From: Castanea sativa
Taxonomy: Eukaryota > Streptophyta > Magnoliopsida > Fagales > Fagaceae
DNA: 64,000 nt
Direction of reading: 5' to 3'
NCBI RefSeq assembly: GCF_040712315.1
Contig: NC_134014.1
Span: 40,661,634-40,725,633, forward strand
The position numbers were made by a program, and so were the translations under genes. Positions 36,301-46,888 of this stretch are shown here, piece after piece. How positions within the stretch are numbered: the first letter of the stretch is position 1; each line of letters opens with the position of its first letter. The notes beneath the pieces are model-generated. The model did not search any database, had not been told where the DNA came from, and worked only from the letters and a program-made list of their open reading frames with translations.

Positions 36301-37260
36301 CTGACTTAGGGATATTGGTGGCCCAATATGCAGAGGAAAGCTCAAGATTACGCGAGAAAGTGTGACCAATGCCAAAGGTTCGCTCCCAACATTCATTAAC
36401 CTGGGGGGTCCTTAATCCTTTGTCCAGTCCTTGGCCATTTGCTCAATGGGGACTAGATATAGTTGGTCCTTTTCCGAGGGCTGTGAGAAACAAAAGGTGG
36501 CTACTCATGGGAACCGACTACTTCACCAAATGGGTCGAAGCTGAGCCCTTAGCAAATATTAGGGATATCAACTTCAAGAAGTTTATCTGGAAGAATATTA
36601 TCACTAGATTTGGGGTACCTCACACACTTATTTCAGATAATGGTGTCCAATTTGATTAGTAGAGCTTTCAGGAAATATTGTAGTGGCATGGGCATCACAA
36701 ACAGATACTCCACCTCAGCTTATCCTTAGGGAAATGGGCAGGCCGAGGCCGTTAATGAAGTCATAGTTAGTGGACTTAAGAAGAGGCTCGATGATGCGAA
36801 GGGTAGATGGGTAGAGGAGTTACCACATGTTTTATGGACGTATCGGACTACGCCACGCAGATCCACTGGAGAAACACCCTTCTCCATGACCTATGAGGCT
36901 GAGGCAGTGATACCTTTAGAATCTGGTTTCCCCACGCTAAGGACAAGTTCTTTTAGCTCGGAAAATAACGATGGCCTCCTTGAAAAAAGCCTGGATTTGG
37001 TTGAGGAGCGGCGAGAGGCCGCCATTGTCCAAATGACTTATTATCAGCAGAAGCTAAAACGAGGATATCATGCTCATGTGAGGCTAAGGCCACTAGCGCC
37101 TGGGGATTTGGAGTTAAGGAAAGTCGTGGGTACTGCCAAAAACCCAGCATGGGGAAAGCTAGCACCAAATTGGGAAGGACCCTATCGGATCATCTCTGTA
37201 GCGGGCATAGGATCATATCGATTAGCTGATCTAGATGAAAAAGTTGTACAATGTCCTTAG
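33334..37260 (+). pseudogene. pol of the Tat element (multiple stops and frameshifts)
   Basis: Domains in order: aspartic protease (IDQGSGADIMY, about 33570-33603); reverse transcriptase (FLDAFQGYHQIPL, PFGLKNVGATYQRMM, catalytic YVDD at 34693-34704); first RNase H (PVYYVSKSLNEAE, PLEKALLAVV, to about 35480); a second, archaeal-type RNase H (WKVSVDGAAN near 35571, TNNEAEYEAV near 35689, HADSLATLA near 35920); integrase (HEGICRSH and CDQCQRF zinc region about 36246-36380, core WGLDIVGPFP, LISDNG, NGQAEAVNE). The downstream part ends near 37260. Stops in the original frame: TAG at 33976, 34894, 35062, 35602, 35781, 35956, 36226, 36307, 36727 and TAA at 36397, plus a terminal TAG at 37258 that may replace a Trp. 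Frameshifts lie near 35635, 35807, 36405 and 36655. The element cannot make its own enzymes. Confidence 0.9.
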
Positions 37261-37363
37261 AATGTAAACAACCTACAAATGTATTTTTATTAATAAAGAG
37301 TACTTTTATCGTTCGTTGTTCGAATTATCAATATGTACTTGGGTTTATCTCTCGCAAATTTCT

Positions 37364-38590
37364 AAGTGTCAAACAGAAACTTGGTCATGCATGGTCCTCG
37401 AATCACATACCTTGTGGAAATTGATATCTTATCAAGTGTCAAACAGAAACTTGGTCATGGATAGTCCTCGGACCACATATCTTGTGGAAATTGATATCTT
37501 ATCATTTGTTAAACAGAACCTTAGTTATGCTGGGTCCACAGACCTTCTACTTTGGAGAAATTAACAATTCAAGTTACTATTTCTAAGTGTCAAATAGAAA
37601 CTTGGTCATGCATGGTCCTCGGACCACATACCTTGTGAAAATTGATATCTTATCAAGTGTCAAATAGAAACTTGGTCATGGATGGTCCTCGAACCACATA
37701 CCTTGTGGAAATTGATATCTTATCATTTGTTAAATAGAACTTTAGTTATGTCGGGTCCACAGACCTTCTACTTTGGGGAAATTAACAATTCAAGTTACTA
37801 TTTCTAAGTGTCAAACAGAAACTTGGTCATGCATGGTCCTCGGACCACATACCTTGTGGAAATTGATATCTTATCAAGTGTCAAACAGAAACTTGGTCAT
37901 GCATAGTCCTCGGACCACATACATTGTGGAAATTGATATCTTATCATTTGTTAAACAGAACCTTAGTTATGCCGGGTCCACAGACCTTCTACTTTGGGGA
38001 AATTAACAATTCAAGTTACTATTTCTAAGTGTTAAACAGAAACTTGGTCATGCATGGTCCTCGGACCACATACCCTATGATAATTGATATTTTATCAAGT
38101 GTCAAACAGAAATTTGGTCATGCATGGTCCTCGGACCACATACCCTGTGGAAATTGATATCTTATCAAGTGTCAAACGGAAACTTGGTCATGCATGGTCC
38201 TCGGACCACATACCCTATGATAATTGATATCTTATCAAGTGTCAAACAGAAATTTGGTCATGCATGGTCCTCGGACCACATACCCTGTGGAAATTAATAT
38301 ATTATCAAGTGTTAAACAGAAACTTGGTCATGCATGGTCCTCGGACCACATACCTTATGAAAATTGATATCTTATCATTTGTTAAATAGAACCTTAGTTA
38401 TGTCGGGTCCACAGACCTCCTACTTCGGAGAATTAATATTTCAAGTTACTGTTTCTAAGTATTAACTAGAAACTTGGACATGTATGGTTCTCGGATCACA
38501 TGCCTTGTAAAAATTGACATCCTACTTGTTGTTGAAAGGAAGTTTGATTATGCTGGGTCCTTGAACCCTCTACTTTGAGAACATTGGCAA
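37364..38590 (+). repeat. 70-bp tandem array with 221-bp higher-order unit
   Basis: Monomers of about 70 bp built on AGTGTCAAACAGAAACTTGG and TGGTCCTCGGACCACATA. At 37364, 37585, 37806 and 38027 the array repeats exactly every 221 bp (70+70+81), then continues as plain 70-mers (38097, 38167, 38237, 38307, 38377) and fades near 38590. It lies between pol and the antisense gene. Open frames inside it (37316-38006) are repeat-born and not genes. Confidence 0.9.
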
Positions 38591-38599
38591 AAACCATAT

Positions 38600-38965
38600 C
38601 ACATTAGTATTGAGGTGTTGATGAAACACTTGGATTGCTTTATGCCCCAAATTAAATTCTAAGTTAAGTTTTTGATTGTATATTGCTGTGTCACATATGT
38701 TATGCTCTTGAGGCATGATTTGTAAAGCATAAGCTAAGTATGTGTACTTCTATTTAAAGTCATAACAAATTGACATATTACAAGTGGAGTTAGCTGTTCC
38801 GTTCATTCATTTTTGTGTTGATGGGTATTTTTATACTAAAAATTGCAAGTCAAATGAACTTAATCCATACAGATTCCCATTAATTACTGTTAATGTACAT
38901 TCAAAGCAAAAAAAATTTTAAAAAATTTTGTTACATAACAAAAAAAGAAGTCCTATCTAGCCTAG
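38600..38965. other. Spacer inside the Tat element
   Basis: No repeat or coding sequence recognised between the tandem array and the antisense gene's last exon. It may hold that gene's 3' end signals. Confidence 0.4.
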
Positions 38966-39775
38966 ACCCTAAGCCTTTGAAGGGGGGTTCTGCTCAAACG
39001 TGCTGGCAGCCTCTGTACGTTTCAGTTCTATTTCAAATGAGGACTGTGCTTGTTTTTCCTTGTCTGTTGCCACTGGTGGAGGGACATTAGGCTCGGCACC
39101 TTGGCTCGCAGTCTTCTCGGCACCTTCACCCTGTTCCTTCTCTTTGTTGGAACTCGTAGGTTCTGTAGGAGTAGGAATGGGCTCTGGGATCAGAGGAGGG
39201 AGCATGGAAGATGCTGCCTCAGGGGCAGGGGCGATAGGAGGAAGTTCTTCTATCACCTGGATGTCTAGGGGGAGCCAAATGTTTTCAGGCTTCCTCAGCT
39301 CAGAAGTTGAGGGAATCTCTGCCACATTTAAGGCTTCCTCCCACACCTGTTGGCAGTACTCTCGGCACAGCCCGGCGAACTCCTCAGTTAGCTGGTTTTC
39401 TGTCGCCACCACCCCTTCCTCGTAAGCAATCTTCTTCGCGCCCTCCATAGAGTCCTTGAAGGTACGAGCCTCGTCCTTCATCTTGGCAAGCTCCTTCTTC
39501 ATGTCAAAGTTTTCCTGTTGAGTTTTGGACAAGTCTTCATCCTTTTGACGAAGAAGCTTGCATTGCCCCTCCACCTGGGTCCTCATCGTCTTTAAGCTGG
39601 CCTCAGCACCATCCTTTTCCCTCTCCAACTCCGCCAACTGTGTGGTTAGCTTCTCATTTTGCGCAAGAGCTTGGCCCAAGGACTTCTCGGTCTCCTGCCT
39701 AAGCTCCAGTTCAAGTCTAGCCTTCTTCCGAGAATCTTCCACACACTTCTCGGCAGCGAAGACTTCCTGGATGGC

Positions 39776-39893
39776 CTGTGGTGAAATATGAAAATGAATG
39801 CACTATTAGAAACGCAAGTATCAGGTACATAAGAACATTTCTTACGATAAGGTGTAACGAAAAATAAGGTGAGGATAAGACTCAAATACTCAC
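39776..39893 (-). other. Intron 2 of the antisense gene
   Basis: 118 bp, starting GTGAGT and ending CACAG on the minus strand. The exon after it is in phase 0 (AIQEVFAAE). Confidence 0.7.
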
Positions 39894-40896
39894 CAGGGCC
39901 AAGTCCCTTTTTAGCGAAAGGAACAATGGCCTTGGTTCATTTGTCCAGGGCGTCCCATGTCCTTGGGAAGAAGAAGGGGACGTTCCAAGGCGTCGGCCAG
40001 ATGGAGAGCATGACCTTGCTGGAACGCCCGGATACTAGACTGGCAAGAGATTGGTGCCCCGTCCAGTTTAAGCTCGGGAGACCAGGTAGCCGGTGCACGG
40101 CGTACCTCGGCAAGGTCCCTGTTCTCCCTGCTCTCTACTGAAGAGGCACGTCCCTTGCCTTTGCTAGGCTTTTGTTGTTGTTGTTTTTGTTGCTTCAACT
40201 TCTTCTGCCTCTCCGCCTCTGCCTCCTCGGCCTTACTCTTCCTTTTCTTCTTGGACTCTAGAACAAGAGGCTTAGGGTCGGAGGGAGGAGGGGGTGGTGG
40301 CAAGGACGGAGGGACTTGCGACCCACCCGTTCCCTTTTTGGAGACTCTCGCGCCCCTCTTGTGCATCAGCTGCCGTAAAGCGTCCATGTCTTCTTCTTCT
40401 TCGGAGCTAGAGTCAGGCTGGACAATCACCAGACCTTGTATCCCCGAAGTCTCAGTGGGCGCGTGTTCCTCGTCCGAAAGAATGACAAGGGGATCTCCTC
40501 GAGGCCTTTCAACGTCCTCGAGTTGAAATTGGTCTATCTCCTTATCCAACGATTATTGCGAGGACGCTTGCTTTTCTTGGACGGCGGTTGTCTAGGAGTG
40601 TGCCGAGAGAGGAATCGCGGCGATAGGGCGTGTGTATAGAATGATGGAGGGGTCTTCGGGGAGTTCGCGGTTGGAAAGGAAGCTGGGTCTTGCCACGTCT
40701 ATCCTTCTGCGTCGCTTATCTCCCGCAATGATCGCGTTGTCAATTTCTTGGAAGTCCACAGATATGTGGTCGTATCTTAGTATCAGGTGGGCAGCTCTCA
40801 CTTGTAGGTCCTCACTGACAAATACTTCGGAGCGGAGGACACGGTTCAAGTCAGCAACGTTGCGAAGGCTGAGGCGTGGGCGTACGTGTTGCTTAT

Positions 40897-41046
40897 CTGT
40901 AAGAAAAAGCATCCGAGAAGACGAGCATGGTCAGAATAGTGATAAACATCAAGACAAGAAGTAATAATGTGCAATAAAAATTAAAGGCGATAAAGGCAAC
41001 GGGATTGAATCATGGGTTAAGAAATCTAACTCCTAAGGAATCACAC
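40897..41046 (-). other. Intron 1 of the antisense gene
   Basis: 150 bp, starting GTGTGA and ending TTTTTCTTACAG on the minus strand. Splicing joins a codon split 1+2, giving Asp before KQHVRPR. Confidence 0.7.
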
Positions 41047-41548
41047 CTGGCTCTCCCCATTCGACTGGGCAATGAGGACCGTCATACCAGTTTCCTGAGG
41101 CGATGAGGTAGTCGTCCTTCATGCCTTTGTTGGATTTAGGAAGGCAGGAAATCAGCCTAACTATACTAGACCAGGATTTAATATAATATCCTACATTTTT
41201 AAATTTATGGCACTCGTACATATAGACAACGTCGTGCCATGTGAGGTTCAGACCCATTTGCTCGTTTAGAGCATCGACACAACCTAAGACTCTAAACATG
41301 TTTAGTGTGCATTGGTCTGGGCATAACCTATGGTTACGAAGGTATTCACTGGTCACATTTTTCATAGGGAGAGTCATCCCATCTTCTATGAAGGCGATCA
41401 TGGGAATAAGGAATTCTCCCTTTCTTCTAGCGTTACCTACGACTTCTATAGGGCAATATCTTAGACCTACGTCACTGGGAATCCGATATTTGGCCCTAAA
41501 ACCCTCCATACCGGCGTCAATATCTACCAAACACTTAAATCTACCCAT

Positions 41549-42047
41549 TTGGGAGAAGCGAAAATGAGAGTTTAAAGAAGAAAAGAGGTTTAGATGGTGG
41601 CCGAAGACAGAAGCCAAGAAGGAATGAGTAAAGAAAGTAAGAACTTACGAGAGTTGGTTATGCGATTCTTCACAAACTTCTGGAGAGAAAAGGTAATGAT
41701 TGACACTTAAACACGATTGATTTCTGAAGAAATGAATGAGGGTGCGGATTTTCAGGCGTTTTTGACGTGCGAGAGGCGGCCTCGAAATTAAAATTGTCCA
41801 GCTCAAATTTTTAGAGCTAATCTGGGCTGTTGGATGCGCATCCCACCGTTGAACGTGGGGAATAGGATGTAACTTGCGGTCATAAATGCGCACGTTCCGG
41901 GGTTCGAAGCGTCAGAGGTGTTTTCAGGGAGCGAAAGGACCCATACACGCGTGGCAGCTTGCAAAGCGTGTGGAAGGTATGCTGGTTGGTTCAAAACTCT
42001 ATTTCTCTCCTCGGATGGGAGGGAAAAATAAAGTTTTGAGAGGCTAT
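41549..42047. other. Antisense leader and pre-LTR region of the Tat element
   Basis: Upstream sequence of the antisense gene, which may hold its promoter, followed by the 3' end of the element. A purine-rich stretch GATGGGAGGGAAAAATAAAG (42014-42033) is a candidate polypurine tract, although it ends about 14 bp short of the LTR instead of touching it. Confidence 0.4.
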
Positions 42048-42816
42048 TGTGGGGGGTAAAAGCTATTGAATAAATGTTTGGGCTTTGGGCCTGATCGGTT
42101 AGTGCTAGTCTGTTTTGATCAGGGTCTCTAAGCCCACAAGTCAATCCGCACTGTAGTAGTCTGAGGAGTTGTCCGAGAAGGAGTGTCTCCTCGGACAGGT
42201 CCAGCAATGACCCTGGGACTTGCTAAATGGGTTAGAGGCGGAACTCTGGAAGAACTGGTGGGTAAGAGGGTGATCCAAGCACCTTTTAGAAGCAGAGACA
42301 TGTGAGAAATATCCAAGGAAAAAGCTGCTACCACCACATTAAAGGCCCTGCATCTACCACATTGGCCGCATTAATGTGGAAATGACCTCTGAACAGCAGG
42401 ATTCAGCATTCCTGCTATTATTCGAAGACTTCAAGAAGGTGGTGGATGGGACAAGTATCCAATGGAAAGATTTGTATGACACGTGGATGAACCAGTGAAG
42501 AAGAAATATATAAGGAAACGAGAGAAGAAAGAGAAGGGGGATCTGCACTTTCTGCTGAGAAAAATAGGAACTAAGAATTATAAACTTTGGTATAAAAAGA
42601 GAATATATATACAAATCGTCCTCGGCTTACGTCCGATGAGGTCTTTTTGTCATATTCATTTACCATTTGCATAGATTGTGGCACTCTAATCTGTTAGTCA
42701 AACTTTCAACATCCCGAACCTAGATTTCAAACCCATACTCTATAAATTTTATTGTATAAGGCTCATTGGGCTTGAGCCCAACACTTGTTTTGTCCGAGTA
42801 CAATTGTGCACTTACA
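42048..42816 (+). repeat. 3' LTR of the Tat element
   Basis: TGTGGGGGG...GTGCACTTACA, 769 bp, alignable with the 5' LTR throughout. The last 40 bp differ most (TTTTGTCCGAGTACAATTG against a longer GGGTTCGGGTAC form). Confidence 0.93.

Positions 42817-42860
<44 letters not shown>
42817..42860. repeat. (TA)n tract at the insertion site
   Basis: A TA run immediately after the 3' LTR. With the TATATATGTATGTATGTATA before the 5' LTR it marks the microsatellite into which the element inserted. Confidence 0.9.
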
Positions 42861-42866
<6 letters not shown>

Positions 42867-42869
42867 TAA

Positions 42870-44110
42870 AAATCTAAATAAGAGTTTTGAGATCAAAATT
42901 TTACTTACATCAAATCGATTGGGGTCAATAATCATAGACCAGATAACATAAGTTGAAATTCTATTATATATTTGAGATATATCAAAAGGAACCCTATCAA
43001 ATGCCAAGTTATTGAACTGCAGAAGCTTTTTGCGAAATATACGACTGAAATTTGGCGAAATATACGACCAATTTTAGTTGCTCTTTGTTCGGTTGTTCTC
43101 CGCATTGTTAACTAACATGGTGGCCTGGTGGGAGATGCAAGCTAAAGCTAGCTACCTGGCCGGTGACGCAGCTAATTATTTACACTTCTATTTTCTTTTG
43201 AGGGTCCCTCATAACATGCTGGATTATTTATTGTTGAAGAATATATAAATGCCGTACTGAAGAAATTCTTATGTATATTATGATGTTCCGTAAACAAATG
43301 AAGTTAGACTGATACAGTGATATATATTTTTTGGTTATATATATATATATATATATATAAAAGTTGACCAATGATTATTTTTACTACAAACTTTTTCCTT
43401 CAATCAAAATGGAAGATACCTACAATTCTAAATTGACCGACTTTTTTTTTTATACGTTATTTGTTATAATGCTGTATTAATGGATGGCTGAATCAATTTA
43501 AGAGGATTTTTTTTTTTAAAAGGGGAAAGTCTTAAAAACACTGCAAATACAAACTTTAGACCCAAAGCTATACAAATTGGACTGAGGTTTTTTTGTTTTT
43601 GATTTTTGTTTGGCATGAGGTATTGTCCTAAGTTTAATTTAGAATCATTGGCGGCAAAATATTATATTTAACAAACTTATATTAAATTCAAGTTGTCATC
43701 TAAAGATCCAAGTTTGCTGTTCATTTCACTTCTACCCTTTCTTTTATTGTAAGTTAAGGAGAGTAAAGTTAGATTTAGATTTTTAAAAAAACGATTTTAA
43801 GATAATTCTATTATAAGATCTTAAATAGGACACATGATGACACCATATAATTGTTCATTACAATTTCGTATAGTTTTACTTCTTCATCTTCTACCAAAGA
43901 CAAACTGCATTCTCTCATGGTTTGCTACCAACCAAACACAAAAACATAAAAAGTAAAAACCAAACTCTGTGCCACCGCAGATCTTTGTGAAAATGGGGCC
44001 GGAATTTGATCTGCCATTTCAATTCCTTGTTTTTTGATGCAAAAGAGAAGAAAGGAGTAAGATGCAAGACTTATGTTGGTGAGGCTTTTGTTGCAGGAAA
44101 GGTTTGTAAT
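42870..44110. other. Right part of duplication copy A, no gene supported
   Basis: Matches 45530-46855. It holds a minus-strand open frame (43925-44128) with a counterpart in copy B, encoding MADQIPAPFSQRSAVAQS; I do not recognise it. Since the frames diverge at the ends, I do not annotate a gene. Confidence 0.5.
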
Positions 44111-44314
44111 TAAGGAGTAAGAAAACAATATATTATTACTGTTTCACATGTGTATTACCATTTATGCACGCATGAAAGTGTGTCCCAAAGTTAATAAAAT
44201 ATTAAAAATTAATGAAGTTCTATCATTCAAAAAAAAAAAATTCCACAAGTTGAGTTAAAGAGTAGCGACTCTTAAATTTTTCTTTTTTTTCATGGGTTGA
44301 GTTAAAGACATTAA

Positions 44315-44934
44315 GGGTGTGTTTGTTTGGAGGTGAAATAGGGTGGATGAAAAACTTTGAAAAGAAAATAGGAAGGAAAACTTTTTTGAGTGTGTTTGAT
44401 TGAGTGGGGAGGAAGAAAAATAAATTGTGTGGCTTAGGTGTTTTCTCCTCGAGTCCACAAAAAAGTTGTCTCTCCAAAATAGAGAGAAAACTGAAGGGAG
44501 AAAATGAAGCTATTTAATAGACAAAAATGTCCATGTCCAGTTCCTATCTTTTTTTTTTTTTTTGGATGGGCATGTTGACTTTTTTTTTTTCCTATTTTTT
44601 CTTTCCTGGAGGCTGGAGGTTGTTATTTTTATTTTTATTTTTTTTCTTGGGGCTTTGGGTGTGATAGTTGTTTTTTTTTTTTTTTTAACTAGACATGATT
44701 TTTATTTTTTAATAAATTGAGTGATTGCTTGTCACTCTTTTGTTAATTGTACATCATTTTTTAACAAGAGTGTATGAGTAAATTTATATAAACTCACTTT
44801 TTCTATCTCTCTACTTTTCCACTCCCAACCAAATAAAAATGAGAGAAATTAAAATTTTTTCTATCTTCCCACTTTTCCATTTTCCGACCATTTTCTATAC
44901 TCCCACTTTTCCACCATTCCAACCAAACGGACCT
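44315..44934. mobile_element. PIF/Harbinger-type MITE in duplication copy B
   Basis: Begins GGGTGTGTTTGTTTGG and ends CCAACCAAACGGACCT next to TAA, as in copy A at 29567-30257. Shorter because of deletions in its T-rich interior. Confidence 0.65.
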
Positions 44935-46360
44935 TAATTGATCCAAGCTGCCAGTGACACTAACTGGTGTGTCGATGGAGTGATCAGCAGCATATGAGTT
45001 GTCTCTGTGGCTATGGGGTGGAGTCATTTGAGAGGGATAGAGAGCTCTCAAATGAGAGGTAGAAATTGAGTAAAGGCTATTGAGTTTTTGTGATTTGTTT
45101 TGCTAAGATTTGTAATTGATTTGTTGTAATTGTTTTATTTAAATAGCGTCCAAAGATTTTTCTTATAATCTGGATATGTGAATTGTTTTGTAGATTTTTC
45201 TTGTTGTTTAGATTTGTAAATTGTCCAAATATTTGGCTAAAAGTTTTTCTTGATATTCTTGGGACAACTAGACAACAAATGATTTGATAAATTTTTCATT
45301 TTTAGATTTTATGGGTCAACTTATAAATTTTTTGGGAGAGAGGGGGCCAAATATATTAGTTTTAGAGTCAAAAGTAAAATTTTTGTGCTAATATATATAT
45401 ACTAGTGGAATTTTTTTTCAAGGCTGGGGGCATGGCCCCACCTCAGCCCCAAGTTAATTCTGTCCCTACCCCCAAATACGCTACCTCTAAACATAACCCA
45501 AAAAAAAAAGTGTATATATATATCAAAAATAAGGATTCTGAATAAGTGATTTGAGATCAAAATCTTACTTACATCAAATCGATTGGGGTCAATAATCATA
45601 GACCAGATAACATAAGTTGAAATTCTATTATATTTATCAAAAGAATCCTATCAAATGCCAAGTTATTGAACTGCAAAAGCTTTTTGCGAAATATACGACC
45701 GAAATTTGGTGAAATATATGACCAATTTTAGTTGCTCTTTGTTCGGTTGTTCTCCACATTGTTAACTAACATGGTGGTCTGGTGGGAGATGCAAGCTAAA
45801 GCTAGCTACCTGGCCGGTGATGCAGCTAATTATTTACACTTCTATATTCTTTTCAGGGTCCCTCCTGACATGCTGGGTTATTTATTGTTGAAGAATATAT
45901 AAATGCCGTACTGAAGAAATTCTTATGTATATTATGATGTTCCGTAAACAGATGAAGTTAGACTGATATATATATATAGAAGTTGACCAATTATTATGTT
46001 TACCACAGACTTATTCCTTCGACCAAAATGGAAGATACCCTACAATTCTAAATTGACCGACTTTTTTTTATATATTTTTTTTAACGTTATTTGTTATAAT
46101 TCTGTATTAATGGATGGCTGTCAATTTAAGAGGAATTTTTTTTTAAGGGGAAAGTATTAAAAACACTGCAAATTCAAACTTTATCTATTGGGGCACATTA
46201 AATCTCGATTTCTTAATTCTGTCAATTTAGACCCAAAGCTATACAAATTGGACTAAGGTTTTTTTGTTTTTGTTTTTTGTTTTTGTGTGGCATAAAGTAT
46301 TGCCCTAAGTTCAATTTAGAATCATTGGAGGCAAAATATTATATTTAACAAACTTATATT

Positions 46361-46420
46361 TCCTTATCTCATCCCTTTCCCTATAAATATGTGTATGTGT
46401 TTCTCAAAAAAAAAAAAAAA
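46361..46420 (+). mobile_element. Short poly(A)-tailed retroposed insertion
   Basis: Copy B carries about 60 bp absent from copy A, ending in a run of some 15-18 A, flanked by an 11-bp direct repeat AAACTTATATT (46350-46360 and 46421-46431). In copy A the target occurs once. A tail plus target duplication is the mark of LINE-driven retroposition. The body (TCCTTATCTCATCCC...) is too short to name; it could be the 3' end of a SINE. Confidence 0.75.
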
Positions 46421-46888
46421 AAACTTATATTAAATTCAAGCTGTCATCTAAAGATCCAAGTATTGCTGTTCTTTTCACTTCTACCCTTTCTTTTATTTTA
46501 AGTTAAGGAGAGTAAAGTTAGATTTAGATTTTTTTAAAAACGATTTTAAGATAATTCTATTATAAGATCTTAAATAGGACACATGATGACACCATATAAT
46601 TGTTCATTACTATTTCGTATAGTTTTACTTCTTCATCTTCAACCAAAGACAAACTGCATTCTCTCATGGTTTGCCGCCAACCAAACACAAAAACATAAAA
46701 AGTAAAAACCAAACTCTGTGCCACCGCAGATCTTTGTGAAAATGGGGCCGGAATTTGATCTGCCATTTCAATTCCTTGTTTTTTGATACAAAAGAGAAGA
46801 AAGGAGTAAGATGCAAGACTTATGTTGGTGAGGCTTTTGTTGCAGGAAAGGTTTGCAATTTTTGAATTCCCCACACAAGATGATATAA

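Larger units (their letters stand above)
38969..41548 (-). pseudogene. Antisense spliced gene in the Tat element (putative gypsy-type transposon protein)
   Basis: Three exons on the minus strand: 41548-41047, 40896-39894 and 39775-38969. Junctions have proper ends (CCAG|GTGTGA with TTACAG|AT; CCCTG|GTGAGT with CACAG|GCC), and the first restores frame across a split codon. Exon 1 starts MGRFKCLVDIDAG and resembles the 'putative gypsy type transposon' domain found in plant elements (GEFLIPMIAFIEDGMTLPM, YIKSWSS). Exon 2 is rich in Glu, Lys and Pro with poly-Gln. Exon 3 is mostly coiled coil (first 140 residues), then a Pro-rich tail. Exon 2 has two stops (TAG 40592-40594, TAA 40553-40555) and a 1-nt frameshift near 39920. 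Antisense genes downstream of pol are known in Tat-lineage elements such as Grande; their role is unknown. Confidence 0.78.
30858..42816 (+). mobile_element. Complete Ty3/gypsy retrotransposon, Tat-type, TSD GTATA
   Basis: Two LTRs (30858-31630 and 42048-42816) bound an 11,959-bp element flanked by GTATA (30853-30857 and 42817-42821). Order inside: primer site (duplicated), gag, protease, reverse transcriptase, RNase H, a second RNase H, integrase, a 70/221-bp tandem array, then an antisense gene. RT before integrase is the Ty3/gypsy order. The extra RNase H and the antisense reading frames downstream of pol are known traits of the plant Tat lineage. By eye the LTRs differ at about 50-60 of 770 sites, mostly transitions, so the insertion is not recent. 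All sense-strand genes are broken. It inserted into a TA-rich site inside copy A of a tandem duplication. Confidence 0.93.
28985..44113. repeat. Tandem duplication, copy A (split by the Tat element)
   Basis: Left part 28985-30857 and right part 42817-44113 together match copy B (44122-46858) along their length. Shared landmarks are CACATGTGTATTA near 29018 and 44143, AAATCGATTGGGGTCAATAA near 42911 and 45576, and GGCTTTTGTTGCAGGAAAGG near 44082 and 46830. Copy A carries insertions absent from B: a 426-bp MITE and the 11,959-bp retrotransposon. Confidence 0.85.
44122..46858. repeat. Tandem duplication, copy B
   Basis: Follows copy A directly; the copies join near 44113-44122 at GTTTGTAATTAAGGAGTAAG. 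Length is about 2.74 kb. It lacks the 426-bp MITE and the retrotransposon of copy A, but has private insertions of its own (46361-46420, and a stretch near 46181-46235). Confidence 0.85.

Noticed and set aside
33214..36729. TAG used as a sense codon or readthrough signal
   Set aside because: Stops are accompanied by TAA stops and several frameshifts, and host genes in the window use normal stops; decay is the simpler reading.
37364..38590. CRISPR-like array of 70-bp repeats
   Set aside because: There are no unique spacers; the whole unit repeats, within a retrotransposon in a plant genome.
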